In this document: piece after piece, positions 33,301 to 39,810 of the stretch | How the letters are laid out: every line of letters begins with the position of its first letter | Position numbering within the stretch: position 1 is the stretch's first letter | Source of the DNA: a virus | Strand: one strand, 5' to 3' | Length of the DNA: 57,209 nucleotides | Virus record (IMG/VR): IMGVR_UViG_3300020159_000496 | Location: 1 to 57,209 of that record | Translations under genes and position numbers: made by a program | The notes under the pieces: generated by a model | What the model saw: the letters and a program-made list of their open reading frames with translations, nothing else | The model's database searches: none | What the model was told of the DNA's origin: nothing

Positions 33301-33334
33301 CAAATCTAATTCTACCTAATTTAAACTCTGCCAT
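27323..33334 (-). CDS. Giant tail-fibre protein (2003 aa) with CBM-like modules, beta-helix and Asp-box repeats
   Basis: Presumed host-recognition fibre. Residues 1-461 are eight modules of about 50-65 residues with W-K-G-x-W...Y...D-I/V-V-K-Y-G...Y-x-C...H-T-S...W, like family 5/12 carbohydrate-binding modules. Around 510 comes YYVSLDGVD; two Cys-Arg-Asp helical segments lie at about 595 and 910; about 720-1090 is beta-helix-like (TGVFFETLPIVVP, then RNLTVQGLTG, GNKSIVSNDFTQVLSDGIG). About 1390-1630 holds Asp-box-type repeats (YSTNGTTW, YSINGGETW, YSLNGISW). The C-terminal 250 residues contain HDFLDIGTGNF and GGRVFYTSTDQDGNFRVGGL, shared by all four giant fibres from 27323 to 52595. The CGGAG site and a late promoter lie before the ATG. 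Confidence 0.85.
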   Translation of the reverse strand: MAEFKLGRIRFVWKGEWISGTSYLKDDVVRVNGRVYICVIGHTADPDFYVDADNFPARWNQASDGQSWRGDWTPGTTYFENDIVKYGAQIYICLVGHTSNADVSVGLEVDLDLGDSTQTKWDQFAEGFDWKGDWTTNTRYKLNDIVKYGGNTYLCNLGHTSAPTAAMGLEGLDRLTAGQKADINKWDQFSEAFDWKGDWTPGTRYKINDVVSFGGTSYVCNEGHPAAATFVLGLEDDQSKWDYFNQGIEYLGLWDAEDQNYKVNDLVKNGNGIYICLQKHSSSLSRTFEQDEDSGYWGEFLEGIQFEDSWNSSTIYQPGDIITYGGYAYVATTNHSNIKPTQAVTGSQNWDLFTTAFKFQQDWNLSTDYRVGDVIRLSGFTYVAIADNTNQKPPNLTYWEQLNPGIRWLGAWANGYGYVLGEAVRYGPNSYVCVNAHTSASATNRPDIDVTGTVWNLLANGQESSVLTTQGDLVYYGGAGPTRLPIGADGQVLVVGNAQAPEWRYWGEVDQLYYVSLDGVDQTAPAYGVTLDKPWRTVRYAAEQIEKGTRNPQAARLMEINRQFVQRETVQWINYQIANNISPFVSSFSYDTTKCERDVGLIIDAILWDLRHGGNARSRKAAVEYVTNASTFYGLGQKEETVAAINYAITTLVNTAVLLNAAPATNYQVTNSVPVNNRILQIIDTDFVAEALSFAEVSSLKSLITVAISGGTLGSVGAEVKPQRTILVKTGVFFETLPIVVPIDTAVVGDELRSTNIRPSASQIDVTDVPKSLDALSRISAIISDIVQGTTVAKTTTGSNPNTLSQSQTKPFATATQGTLLTGLITNATAYINFYINATGSAPTMTGSNAASSLYDVYSAVRQLELNREFIIAEVHAYISLTYPAYTYSLAACARDVSEYIDAFKYDLTYTGNYKTLMSAKFYVNGVTGSLTENMFLVRNATGIRNLTVQGLTGTLGAPNAYGTRRPTAGAYTSLDPGWGPNDESVWITTRSCYVQNVTTFGTACVGCKIDGDLHAGGNKSIVSNDFTQVLSDGIGVWCTNLGRTELVSVFGYYGHIGYLAENGGKIRATNGNSSYGEFGCVAEGVDATETPITGIVNNRYEEAISTKSLTSGQQVYRVEYSNAGNNYTSAAFTFNGPGTAFTTVGDETRDGGIFELRLLDVDDSSGQFGGLDYLSAENVAQGGSTTAITLAATDDQTSSAYVGMRIYIQSGVGVGQYGYINTYNAGSKIATVLKESTGTAGWDHVIPGTTIVSPDPSSLYIIEPRVNIPAPAESSPSVSGGSASGQSDAVYANVRQTFTNIPATGSVTGTGATFNIVRNGLTYTVTLNQAGQNYVNNNLLTIAGTAVGGASPANDISIRVETVDSTAGITVGEILTFSHEGIGRGGNFVTILSNAGVSINQAYYSTNGTTWSLSTLPFSAQWTALASGTISNVAYVVALGISATSTAAYSINGGETWSASALPQTSAVTSAAFGGDRFVAVRSDSNNPLVSTGGTVWANGANVLPGSTNWQSITYGKGRFFAVAAGGTASAYSLNGISWTAAALPTSATWNSIAFGNNVFVALSTEGNVAISNNGTTWVAVAGTINADEVGYGQGLFVATSHASSVAYYKSQDGITWTQGTATFTTTCRPVFGNPNRSPIWVIPQSVGTGPAALVTGSKAYVRARVVDTKIIEFRVVEPGSGYVSGSPPSITITDPNNTYEVPFTVRVGNGVLANPTFIDRGADWEVATATVSGDGYADLFQNGSLVDVKGFYTIPIPGSNVEFASIPGKFYKLVNVTQLLGTGPYTARLQISPPIEISEVAPHEDPFEIRIRYSQVRLTGHDFLDIGTGNFSNTNYPGLPLSDPIPDNETVESNGGRVFYTSTDQDGNFRVGGLFTVEQSTGTATLNADAFNIAGLQELSLGSVELGTGGATVTEFSTDPFFTQDSDSVIPTQRAIKAYISSQIGSGSSTLNVNTLTAGQIFVANDYITTTTSGQINVLAKMNFIGGINGIPVAMNLFLHS
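31952..33334 (-). repeat. Eight tandem CBM5/12-like modules (2003-aa fibre)
   Basis: Modules end at about residues 65, 127, 192, 247, 303, 356, 405 and 461. Best-kept positions are the first Trp pair (WKGDW), NDIVKYGG, Y-x-C and H-T-S. At DNA level, repeated stretches such as the codons for FDWKGDWT in modules 3 and 4 are near-identical. Confidence 0.7.
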
Positions 33335-33358
33335 CGATGACTCCGATATTCGATACCA

Positions 33359-33366
33359 TATTTATC
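33359..33366 (-). promoter_or_regulatory. Late promoter GATAAATA before 2003-aa fibre
   Basis: GATAAATA on the minus strand, seven of eight to the T4 motif. Predicted start 33353 gives a 19-nt leader with CGGAG. Lies between the stop of the 1904-residue fibre and this gene, so the two paralogues can be transcribed separately. Confidence 0.65.
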
Positions 33367-33376
33367 TAATATGATT

Positions 33377-36300
33377 TTAACCTAAATCCCTTCCTACCTC
33401 TTGCCCATCAAGATTGCTATTAAATCCGTCTGAGAACATGCTCATAGCCAGCATCATCCCCGAAATACCCTTCTTAATATTAACATTTACTGGTATATTC
33501 ACATAGGTATTTGTTGTACTACCAATATTATTTGGTCCACCTATTCTAACAGTACCAGCTATTAGTGTACCAGTAGCAGCTTCTGAGCCGCCTCCCGAAA
33601 TACGTCTAGAAACAAATGCTTTAATTGCCCTTTGTGTTGGGACAATATTATTAGAATCAGCAGCAAATGTAACATCTGTTGAAAATTCTCTAATAACCAC
33701 TCCAGTGCCGCCGACACGGATACCGCCTAAACTAAGTTCTGATAAGCCACCTAGATCAAAGTAATCAGCACTAATTGTTACAACACCGGTTGCTTGCTCA
33801 ACAGCAAACAATTCACCAACTCTAAAGTTACCATCTTGATCAGTACTTGTGTAAAATACTCGACCACCACCCCTGTTATATACTTCGTTTTCTGGTGCTC
33901 TTGACAAAGTCCCTTGAGTATATAAGACAGGATAATTTGTTTGTTCAAAATTTCCTGTTCCAATATCTAAGAAGTCGTGTCCAGTTAGGCGTACCTGACT
34001 GTATTTTTCTCGTATCTCAATAGGAGTATTATGAGGCGGACTATTTGTTCTATTAAAATCCGGAGCTACCCTAAGAGCTAATCTATAGTTACCCGGTGCT
34101 CCACTAAGAATATCAACAGTTAGCACTCTGTACACTCGATTATCTGAGCCGTCTGATGCTACGGCAGCAGTGTTGTCTGACAATACGAGATACTTGTTCA
34201 ATCCTGCTACAGCGGCTGTTGGATTACTTATTGGCAGATCTCTTTCTAACCAATCTAATCCCAGTCTAGAAGAGTATGTTGCTGATCCTGTACCTGAAAA
34301 TAACACAAATTTCCTATTAGCGAAAATAATATGTGACCAATCGTCAGTGTCAGGTGCTGCTAATACATCCCATGTGTTGCCGTCATCTTCCGACACAGCA
34401 AACTCATCGCTATTTTTAGCAATTAATATTAAATGGTCGTTGCCGTATGCTAAATCTGACCATTCTTGTGTTGCTGTTATTGTACGGATAAGCCATGTTT
34501 GGCCGTCTAACGAAATTGCAACCTTGTCACTGTTTTCAGCAATGGCTACAAAATTGTTTACACCGTGTTTAACTTTGACCCAATTAGCACTAATTGGCAA
34601 CGATGAAGACAACCATGTTACGCCATTGTCAACGGAATATAACGCACTAGCCGATCCATTAGATATCACTGTCCATCTATCGTTGACAAAGTCTATAGAT
34701 GTCCAGTTTCCTGTTGGAACTGTGAGTGTGGTCCAAGTTGTTCCGTTGGTGCTTTTAGCAAAAACTGTACCGTAAGCAACAGCAATATACACACCGTTGG
34801 CATATTTTATATCTCTCCAATCACGCTGGACTGAGATTGTAGTTGAGGTCCACCCAGTACCGTTGGCCGAATAAACAATTTGAGATAATCCAGCACCTTG
34901 GTATGTTATTGCTACAAATTTATCGCTGCCTACAGTTGCCCCTCCCCAAGGGCCAGATATTGGCAGCACCGAAGGTGTCCAACTTACTGTGTTTAACTCA
35001 AAGTTAGCACCTGTTCTAACTACTCTTGGTACTCCGTCAATGATAAGGTGCCCGCCTAGCTCGTAGATATCAGCATACCCATCACCGGCCACGGTTACCC
35101 GTGTAGTTGAAGTTTTGTAACCTATTCCTCGACTTAAAAACGTAGGATTTGCCAATACGCCATTGCCTATTCTAAACTCGTAGTTAGGTTGAGATGTAGA
35201 AACTGGATCAGAAAACGTAAAGATTGGTTGGGCAATGTAACCGCTACCAGGCTCCCATATTTTCATACTTCGTATTCTTCCTCCAGAAATGATTGGTCTT
35301 CCTCTAAAAGTAGCACCGTATTGGAATGTAGATATGTTGCCGCTGCCCAAGGTAGACGATAGCACTGCCCATCGACCTCTTGAATCGGTGTTAGGTATAA
35401 ATGCTGCGGTTGTTCTATCCGAAATACTGGCAGTCAATGCTTTTAATTCCCATACAAAGCCGCCGCTGTCTGATACTGCTACAAACTGAGTGTTACTGCT
35501 ACTAACAGCAACAAATAAGCCTTGAGCATAGCTGATTCGATTCCATGCTGTATCAAACGGTAGGGTTGACAGATACCAAGCAACACCATCAAAACTGTAG
35601 GCCACTGCGTTAGAGTTACTAGATATAGCTACGAACCTGTTATTACCGTAACACATATCAGTCCAAATAGGCTGAGTTGAGTCACCGAACGTTGGAATAT
35701 TAAAGCCAGCAGTCCAAGAAGAACCGTCTGTAGTGGTTACAGTTTTGCCGTCTTGACCAATTACTACGAATTTATTTTTGCCGTATGCTACAGCCGCCCA
35801 TGGTGCTGTAACCGGAGTAGACACGGTTGACCATGTCGAAGATGCTACAGTATATACTGCCACTGATGTAGATGCCGACGGAGAAGTAGCTATAAATTTT
35901 CCATTGCCACCAGCAACGTTTTTACTGCCGTTGATACCAATGTTAGCCGCAATCGTTGAATAAGTGAAAGATGACCCGCTCCATGTGCCGACTATTGCTG
36001 AAGTTCCAAGAGTTACAGCAACTACAGTATTGGCTCCGTCCCAGGCAATTGCGGTATAAAAATCTGCATTAGCAGTAGAACCGACGTTGACTAAATTTGT
36101 TTCGTCACTGCCTTCATATATTCTTCCATTAGTACCGTCAGTAGTTCGCCCGGTTGCTAACATTCTATCAAATGCTGGTATGTATAAAGAATCAGTAAAA
36201 TATCTAACATCACCGACCGATGCCGCGGTTGTATATGTCGGAGCTGCTGTAATCGGACGTGGTTCAATTCTATATACTGTTGTAGTATCTAGTAATGCCG

Positions 36301-39091
36301 CTAAAGGATAACCAGCAATTACGTGTGTCCATCCTAGTTCGCCATTGTATTCGTTGTATACATCAATGCGTTTAGAAACAATATCATATGAACCGATAGT
36401 TCCATATTGGCCAGTACCAGTTCCGCTGGTGATGATAATTCTACAACCGATGTAATCAGTTTCAAATGCTTCGTCGTTGGACGCAATGGTAATTCCAGTT
36501 GTATTACCAATCTGGGCATTGTTACCCGTAGACTGGAAGCCACCACCGCCTAAAAATGTGGAATCATCCGGATCTAATAGTCGCCACTCAAATGTGCCAC
36601 CGTCTCTAAATTCATCTGCTATTACAGCAGCTCCGGTACCAGAACCAACAAAACTAAATGTTGCTGAAGTATAATTCTCACCAGCATTAGAAAATTCTAA
36701 ATTTAAAATCTCATCGTTAGCTTCTCCAGAAAACGCACTTTCTATAGATGCTTCTGTAGTTCGATTATTAACTAATCCCTCAGCAGGTGTTTCTGATTCG
36801 TCAACCCCTTCAGCTACACAACCGTATGTACCATACGAGCTATTACCGTTGGTAGCACGAATCTTACCACCATTTTCTGCTAGGTAGCCCATGTGTCCAT
36901 AGTATGAGAATATTGAAACTAATTCTGATAATCCGTTATTAGTTACCCAAGCTCCAATACCATCAGACAACACCTGTGTAAAGTCGTTGGCCACAATTGA
37001 TTTATTGCCTCCACCGTGTAAAGCACCGTCTACTTTTAATCCAGTACAACCGTTACCAAATGTAGTAACGTTCTGTACATAACATGATTTTGTAGTAATC
37101 CATACAGAACTGTCTGTTGGGCCATTACCCGGGTCTAACGACACATACGCACCTGCTGTTGGTCTACGAGTACCGTACTGATTAATACCGCTAAGGGTTC
37201 CGTTCAACCCTCTAAAGGTCATATTTCTTAGTCCTGATCCGTTGTTGACATGAAACATGTCGTATAGTCTGTAATCAAGAGGATCAGCATACGGATCTCC
37301 GTTTTCATCAAACGAAATATTATTGGGATTATATAAAGGTTCAACAATCGTGCTTCGTAATTCTTCGCCAACAATAGCAATGTCTCTTGGCACACGTATT
37401 GGCAGAATCTCCGAGTAGACTCCTGCCTTTACAAATATAGTTGCTGGTCCTGTGGCAAAATCACAGGCGTATTTTATTGTTCTAAAAGCACTATTTAAAC
37501 TTGTACCGCTGTCCGCAGTATCTGCTCCCTCAGTACTTACATAGTAAACTTTTTGTGTTTGATTAAATGTTTCCCAAGACGGAGCATTATCTACTACTCG
37601 AAGAGCTTGGCCAGGATCGCCAATGGGCAATCTAGATTGATCAACAGAACTTCCGTCTTCAGTAAGTCCAAATACTTTAATATCGCCTTGATATCTTAAA
37701 CTGTTGGTTGGCTCACCTCGAATTAACAGTGTCCATAAATCATCTTCGTAGTCGTTATCAGGACGTTGGTTTACGTTAGTAGCAAGGTGTTTAGTTAGGC
37801 ATCGGTAGGTGTTTTCTTCAAATAATACAATGTCACCAATTGAATAGGTTTCATTTAATTCCCATTCTTTTCTATATGATTCACCAGGAATAACTAATTC
37901 CCAATCAGTTATACTTTGGTTTGGATCTGTTAGTGTATCTTTGATAGCAGTATAAACTTGTCCGCCTTTTCTTACAACATCGCCAACAAAGTATGTGGTA
38001 TTGTTTTCCCAATCACCGGATACTTTATATCCGATAATTAATAATTTCCAAAAAGCAATAGAACTATCATCGTTGAGTACTGCTGAAGTTGACGGTATTT
38101 GACCTACGTTATTGTTTAATGCTTCGTAAGAGTAGCCACCGTACTTGACTACGTCACCGCGTTGGTATACTGTTGTAGTAGTCCATTCTTCTTCATACTC
38201 AAAACCCGGAACATACAATTGCCATTTTGATAGATCAAACACAGCGGTACTTGTATGGTGATTGTAGCAGATCCACTGGTTAGCACCATACTTGACAAGA
38301 TCGTTGCGTTTGTATCGAACACCTGGACTAGTTGGTGGAGTTAATACCTGCGGAACCCAGTTGCCTTTATATTCAATATTTTCAAAAACAATTTCCCAGT
38401 CTGCTTGATTAAGTTCTAGCCCGTCAGCTAGTGTTAGAGCAGAAGTGTGTCCATCAATACATCTGTAAACAATACCGCCATATTTTACAATATCATTTTT
38501 TCTATATCGTGTGTTGGGTGCCCACGTCTGTCTCCATTGCTGAGCAGGGTTGACAATTTCCCAGTTAGCAAAAGTTCCTTCTAATCCAACCGTGGCATCG
38601 TTTGATATATTTCTAGCAACACAACGATAAACAATACCGCCGTATTTTACAACATCTCTTTCAGAATACAAGGTAGCTGGTTGCCAGTTGCCTTTCCACT
38701 CGTCTGATCTAGCATACGATACCCATTTAGCTTGATTGCTTTCTAGGCCATTTAGTGTTGTAGCTGAAGTGTGTGAGTCGATACAAATATAAGAAATAGC
38801 CTTATACTTTACAATATCGCCAACATTATAGACAGTAGATGCAGTCCAGTCGCCTTTCCACTCGTAGCCGTCAAACATCAATTCCCAGCGTGGTTCACTA
38901 GATGCTGGTATTGTTTGTTGATTTATAAATTCTAAATCAGCGTAGAAACTCACAGTAGAAGAACTGTGTCGCTGAATACACACATAGCTTTTGCCACCAA
39001 ATCTAACAACATCGTCAAGGATGTAATTAGTATTTGGGTTCCAGTCACCTTTCCAGGTAAATTTTAATCGACTTAATTTAAATTCTGCCAT
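33377..39091 (-). CDS. Giant tail-fibre protein (1904 aa), paralogue of the 2003-aa fibre
   Basis: Same order of parts as its downstream neighbour. Residues 1-459: eight W...Y...DIVKYGG...C...H-T-S modules. About 517-770: beta-helix-like region (YYVSTEGADTADSGTSLN, AGVYSEILPIRVPRD, then YGTRRPTAGAYVSLDPGNGP, identical in most positions to the paralogue). It lacks the two Cys-Arg-Asp helical segments. Asp-box-type repeats are expanded into two clusters, about 1030-1250 and 1370-1650 (YSFDGVAW, YSANGTGW, STNGTTW, YSVDNGVTW, SLDGQTW). The end carries the shared HDFLDIGTGNF and GGRVFYTSTDQDGNFRVGEL blocks. Weak ribosome binding site (AGAGATAAG); 10 bases after the 119-residue gene and probably read from the promoter at 46002. 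Confidence 0.85.
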   Translation of the reverse strand: MAEFKLSRLKFTWKGDWNPNTNYILDDVVRFGGKSYVCIQRHSSSTVSFYADLEFINQQTIPASSEPRWELMFDGYEWKGDWTASTVYNVGDIVKYKAISYICIDSHTSATTLNGLESNQAKWVSYARSDEWKGNWQPATLYSERDVVKYGGIVYRCVARNISNDATVGLEGTFANWEIVNPAQQWRQTWAPNTRYRKNDIVKYGGIVYRCIDGHTSALTLADGLELNQADWEIVFENIEYKGNWVPQVLTPPTSPGVRYKRNDLVKYGANQWICYNHHTSTAVFDLSKWQLYVPGFEYEEEWTTTTVYQRGDVVKYGGYSYEALNNNVGQIPSTSAVLNDDSSIAFWKLLIIGYKVSGDWENNTTYFVGDVVRKGGQVYTAIKDTLTDPNQSITDWELVIPGESYRKEWELNETYSIGDIVLFEENTYRCLTKHLATNVNQRPDNDYEDDLWTLLIRGEPTNSLRYQGDIKVFGLTEDGSSVDQSRLPIGDPGQALRVVDNAPSWETFNQTQKVYYVSTEGADTADSGTSLNSAFRTIKYACDFATGPATIFVKAGVYSEILPIRVPRDIAIVGEELRSTIVEPLYNPNNISFDENGDPYADPLDYRLYDMFHVNNGSGLRNMTFRGLNGTLSGINQYGTRRPTAGAYVSLDPGNGPTDSSVWITTKSCYVQNVTTFGNGCTGLKVDGALHGGGNKSIVANDFTQVLSDGIGAWVTNNGLSELVSIFSYYGHMGYLAENGGKIRATNGNSSYGTYGCVAEGVDESETPAEGLVNNRTTEASIESAFSGEANDEILNLEFSNAGENYTSATFSFVGSGTGAAVIADEFRDGGTFEWRLLDPDDSTFLGGGGFQSTGNNAQIGNTTGITIASNDEAFETDYIGCRIIITSGTGTGQYGTIGSYDIVSKRIDVYNEYNGELGWTHVIAGYPLAALLDTTTVYRIEPRPITAAPTYTTAASVGDVRYFTDSLYIPAFDRMLATGRTTDGTNGRIYEGSDETNLVNVGSTANADFYTAIAWDGANTVVAVTLGTSAIVGTWSGSSFTYSTIAANIGINGSKNVAGGNGKFIATSPSASTSVAVYTVASSTWSTVSTPVTAPWAAVAYGKNKFVVIGQDGKTVTTTDGSSWTAGFNIPTFGDSTQPIWTDMCYGNNRFVAISSNSNAVAYSFDGVAWYLSTLPFDTAWNRISYAQGLFVAVSSSNTQFVAVSDSGGFVWELKALTASISDRTTAAFIPNTDSRGRWAVLSSTLGSGNISTFQYGATFRGRPIISGGRIRSMKIWEPGSGYIAQPIFTFSDPVSTSQPNYEFRIGNGVLANPTFLSRGIGYKTSTTRVTVAGDGYADIYELGGHLIIDGVPRVVRTGANFELNTVSWTPSVLPISGPWGGATVGSDKFVAITYQGAGLSQIVYSANGTGWTSTTISVQRDWRDIKYANGVYIAVAYGTVFAKSTNGTTWTTLTVPTGNWTSIDFVNDRWTVISNGSASALYSVDNGVTWLSSSLPISANWVKVKHGVNNFVAIAENSDKVAISLDGQTWLIRTITATQEWSDLAYGNDHLILIAKNSDEFAVSEDDGNTWDVLAAPDTDDWSHIIFANRKFVLFSGTGSATYSSRLGLDWLERDLPISNPTAAVAGLNKYLVLSDNTAAVASDGSDNRVYRVLTVDILSGAPGNYRLALRVAPDFNRTNSPPHNTPIEIREKYSQVRLTGHDFLDIGTGNFEQTNYPVLYTQGTLSRAPENEVYNRGGGRVFYTSTDQDGNFRVGELFAVEQATGVVTISADYFDLGGLSELSLGGIRVGGTGVVIREFSTDVTFAADSNNIVPTQRAIKAFVSRRISGGGSEAATGTLIAGTVRIGGPNNIGSTTNTYVNIPVNVNIKKGISGMMLAMSMFSDGFNSNLDGQEVGRDLG
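37715..39091 (-). repeat. Eight tandem CBM5/12-like modules (1904-aa fibre)
   Basis: Module ends at about residues 75, 129, 183, 238, 296, 354, 403 and 459. VVKYGGIVYRC is shared exactly by modules 3 and 4 in its last seven residues. Equal module number to the paralogue suggests duplication of the whole gene after the modules had multiplied. Confidence 0.7.
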
Positions 39092-39101
39092 AACTTATCT
39101 C

Positions 39102-39461
39102 TTATATTCCTGTAGGATACAAATACTCTTCACTGATCCTTACTACCAATTGTCCGTCGTCGTCAATGTAATAATATAAATTTCTATTATCCCAACGATA
39201 TTGCTCGTATGTTAGATTGCCATACACTACATCGTGATTAACGTCTCTGCCTTCTAGAAAATCAATACCAACTTCAAAGTCATTATAGTTATCTTCGGGT
39301 GTACCTGGCTGATTAACTTCAATTACATCGTCGGGGTTAAGCTGATCTAATCTACCTAGATATAGTTCACCGTTATCGGTTCTTCTCAAACCATAAAAAA
39401 ATCGTTGAACTCCAACACCTAAAATACTTTCAACGTTATAATCACCAATATAATAGGCCAT
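39102..39461 (-). CDS. Small virion-associated protein, 119 aa
   Basis: Acidic and Tyr-rich: MAYYIGDYNVESILGVGVQR, then YGLRRTDNGELYLGRLDQL, EVGIDFLEGRDV, and YEQYRWDNRNLYYYIDDDGQ near the end. No Cys, no membrane segment. GAGAGCAAC precedes the ATG. Sits between the 109-residue protein and the 1904-residue fibre in the operon that starts at 45906. Family not recognised by name; a fibre joint is the likely role from context. Confidence 0.65.
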   Translation of the reverse strand: MAYYIGDYNVESILGVGVQRFFYGLRRTDNGELYLGRLDQLNPDDVIEVNQPGTPEDNYNDFEVGIDFLEGRDVNHDVVYGNLTYEQYRWDNRNLYYYIDDDGQLVVRISEEYLYPTGI

Positions 39462-39472
39462 TGTTGCTCTCC

Positions 39473-39802
39473 TTAAACAATCTCAACATAACTAACTATC
39501 ACATCAGCAGCATCGTTTCTGTCGGCAAATGCTGCTAATAAATTATTCTCTGCCATAACTAGTTTTTCACCACCGTTAATTACTCGTAAACTTTGATTCG
39601 GCGGAATAGTAACGTCTTTTATGAAATATCCAGTAGTGGAAGTATTATCAGTTAAGGTAATACTAACTTTAATAGTAGCTGATGTTAGGTTAGTCATGCT
39701 GAGACCAATCACCGTAGTACGGCTAGTTGCTGTGGTTTCAATCATATGTACCGCAGCAGTACCTAAATCTTTAACTACTTTATTTCTAAAAAACGTTGCC
39801 AT
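39473..39802 (-). CDS. Small beta-sandwich-like virion protein, 109 aa
   Basis: MATFFRNKVVKDLGTAAVHM start, TVIGLSMTNLTSATIKVSIT, YFIKDVTIPPNQSLRVINGG, KLVMAENNLLAAF and VIVSYVEIV. The I-P-P-x-x-S-L-x-V-I-x-G-G-x-K-L-V segment is typical of small beta-sandwich proteins in T4-like tails, and the layout matches the 106- and 123-residue proteins in this window. It lies 8 bases after the 2031-residue fibre. Probably a fibre connector; inference from position and fold pattern. Confidence 0.7.
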   Translation of the reverse strand: MATFFRNKVVKDLGTAAVHMIETTATSRTTVIGLSMTNLTSATIKVSITLTDNTSTTGYFIKDVTIPPNQSLRVINGGEKLVMAENNLLAAFADRNDAADVIVSYVEIV

Positions 39803-39810
39803 TTATATTA

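Noticed and set aside
39800-39807. TATAAATG on the minus strand, seven of eight to the late motif
   Set aside because: It overlaps the ATG of the 109-residue gene itself, so a transcript from it would begin downstream of the start codon; the gene is 8 bases after the upstream fibre and is probably cotranscribed.
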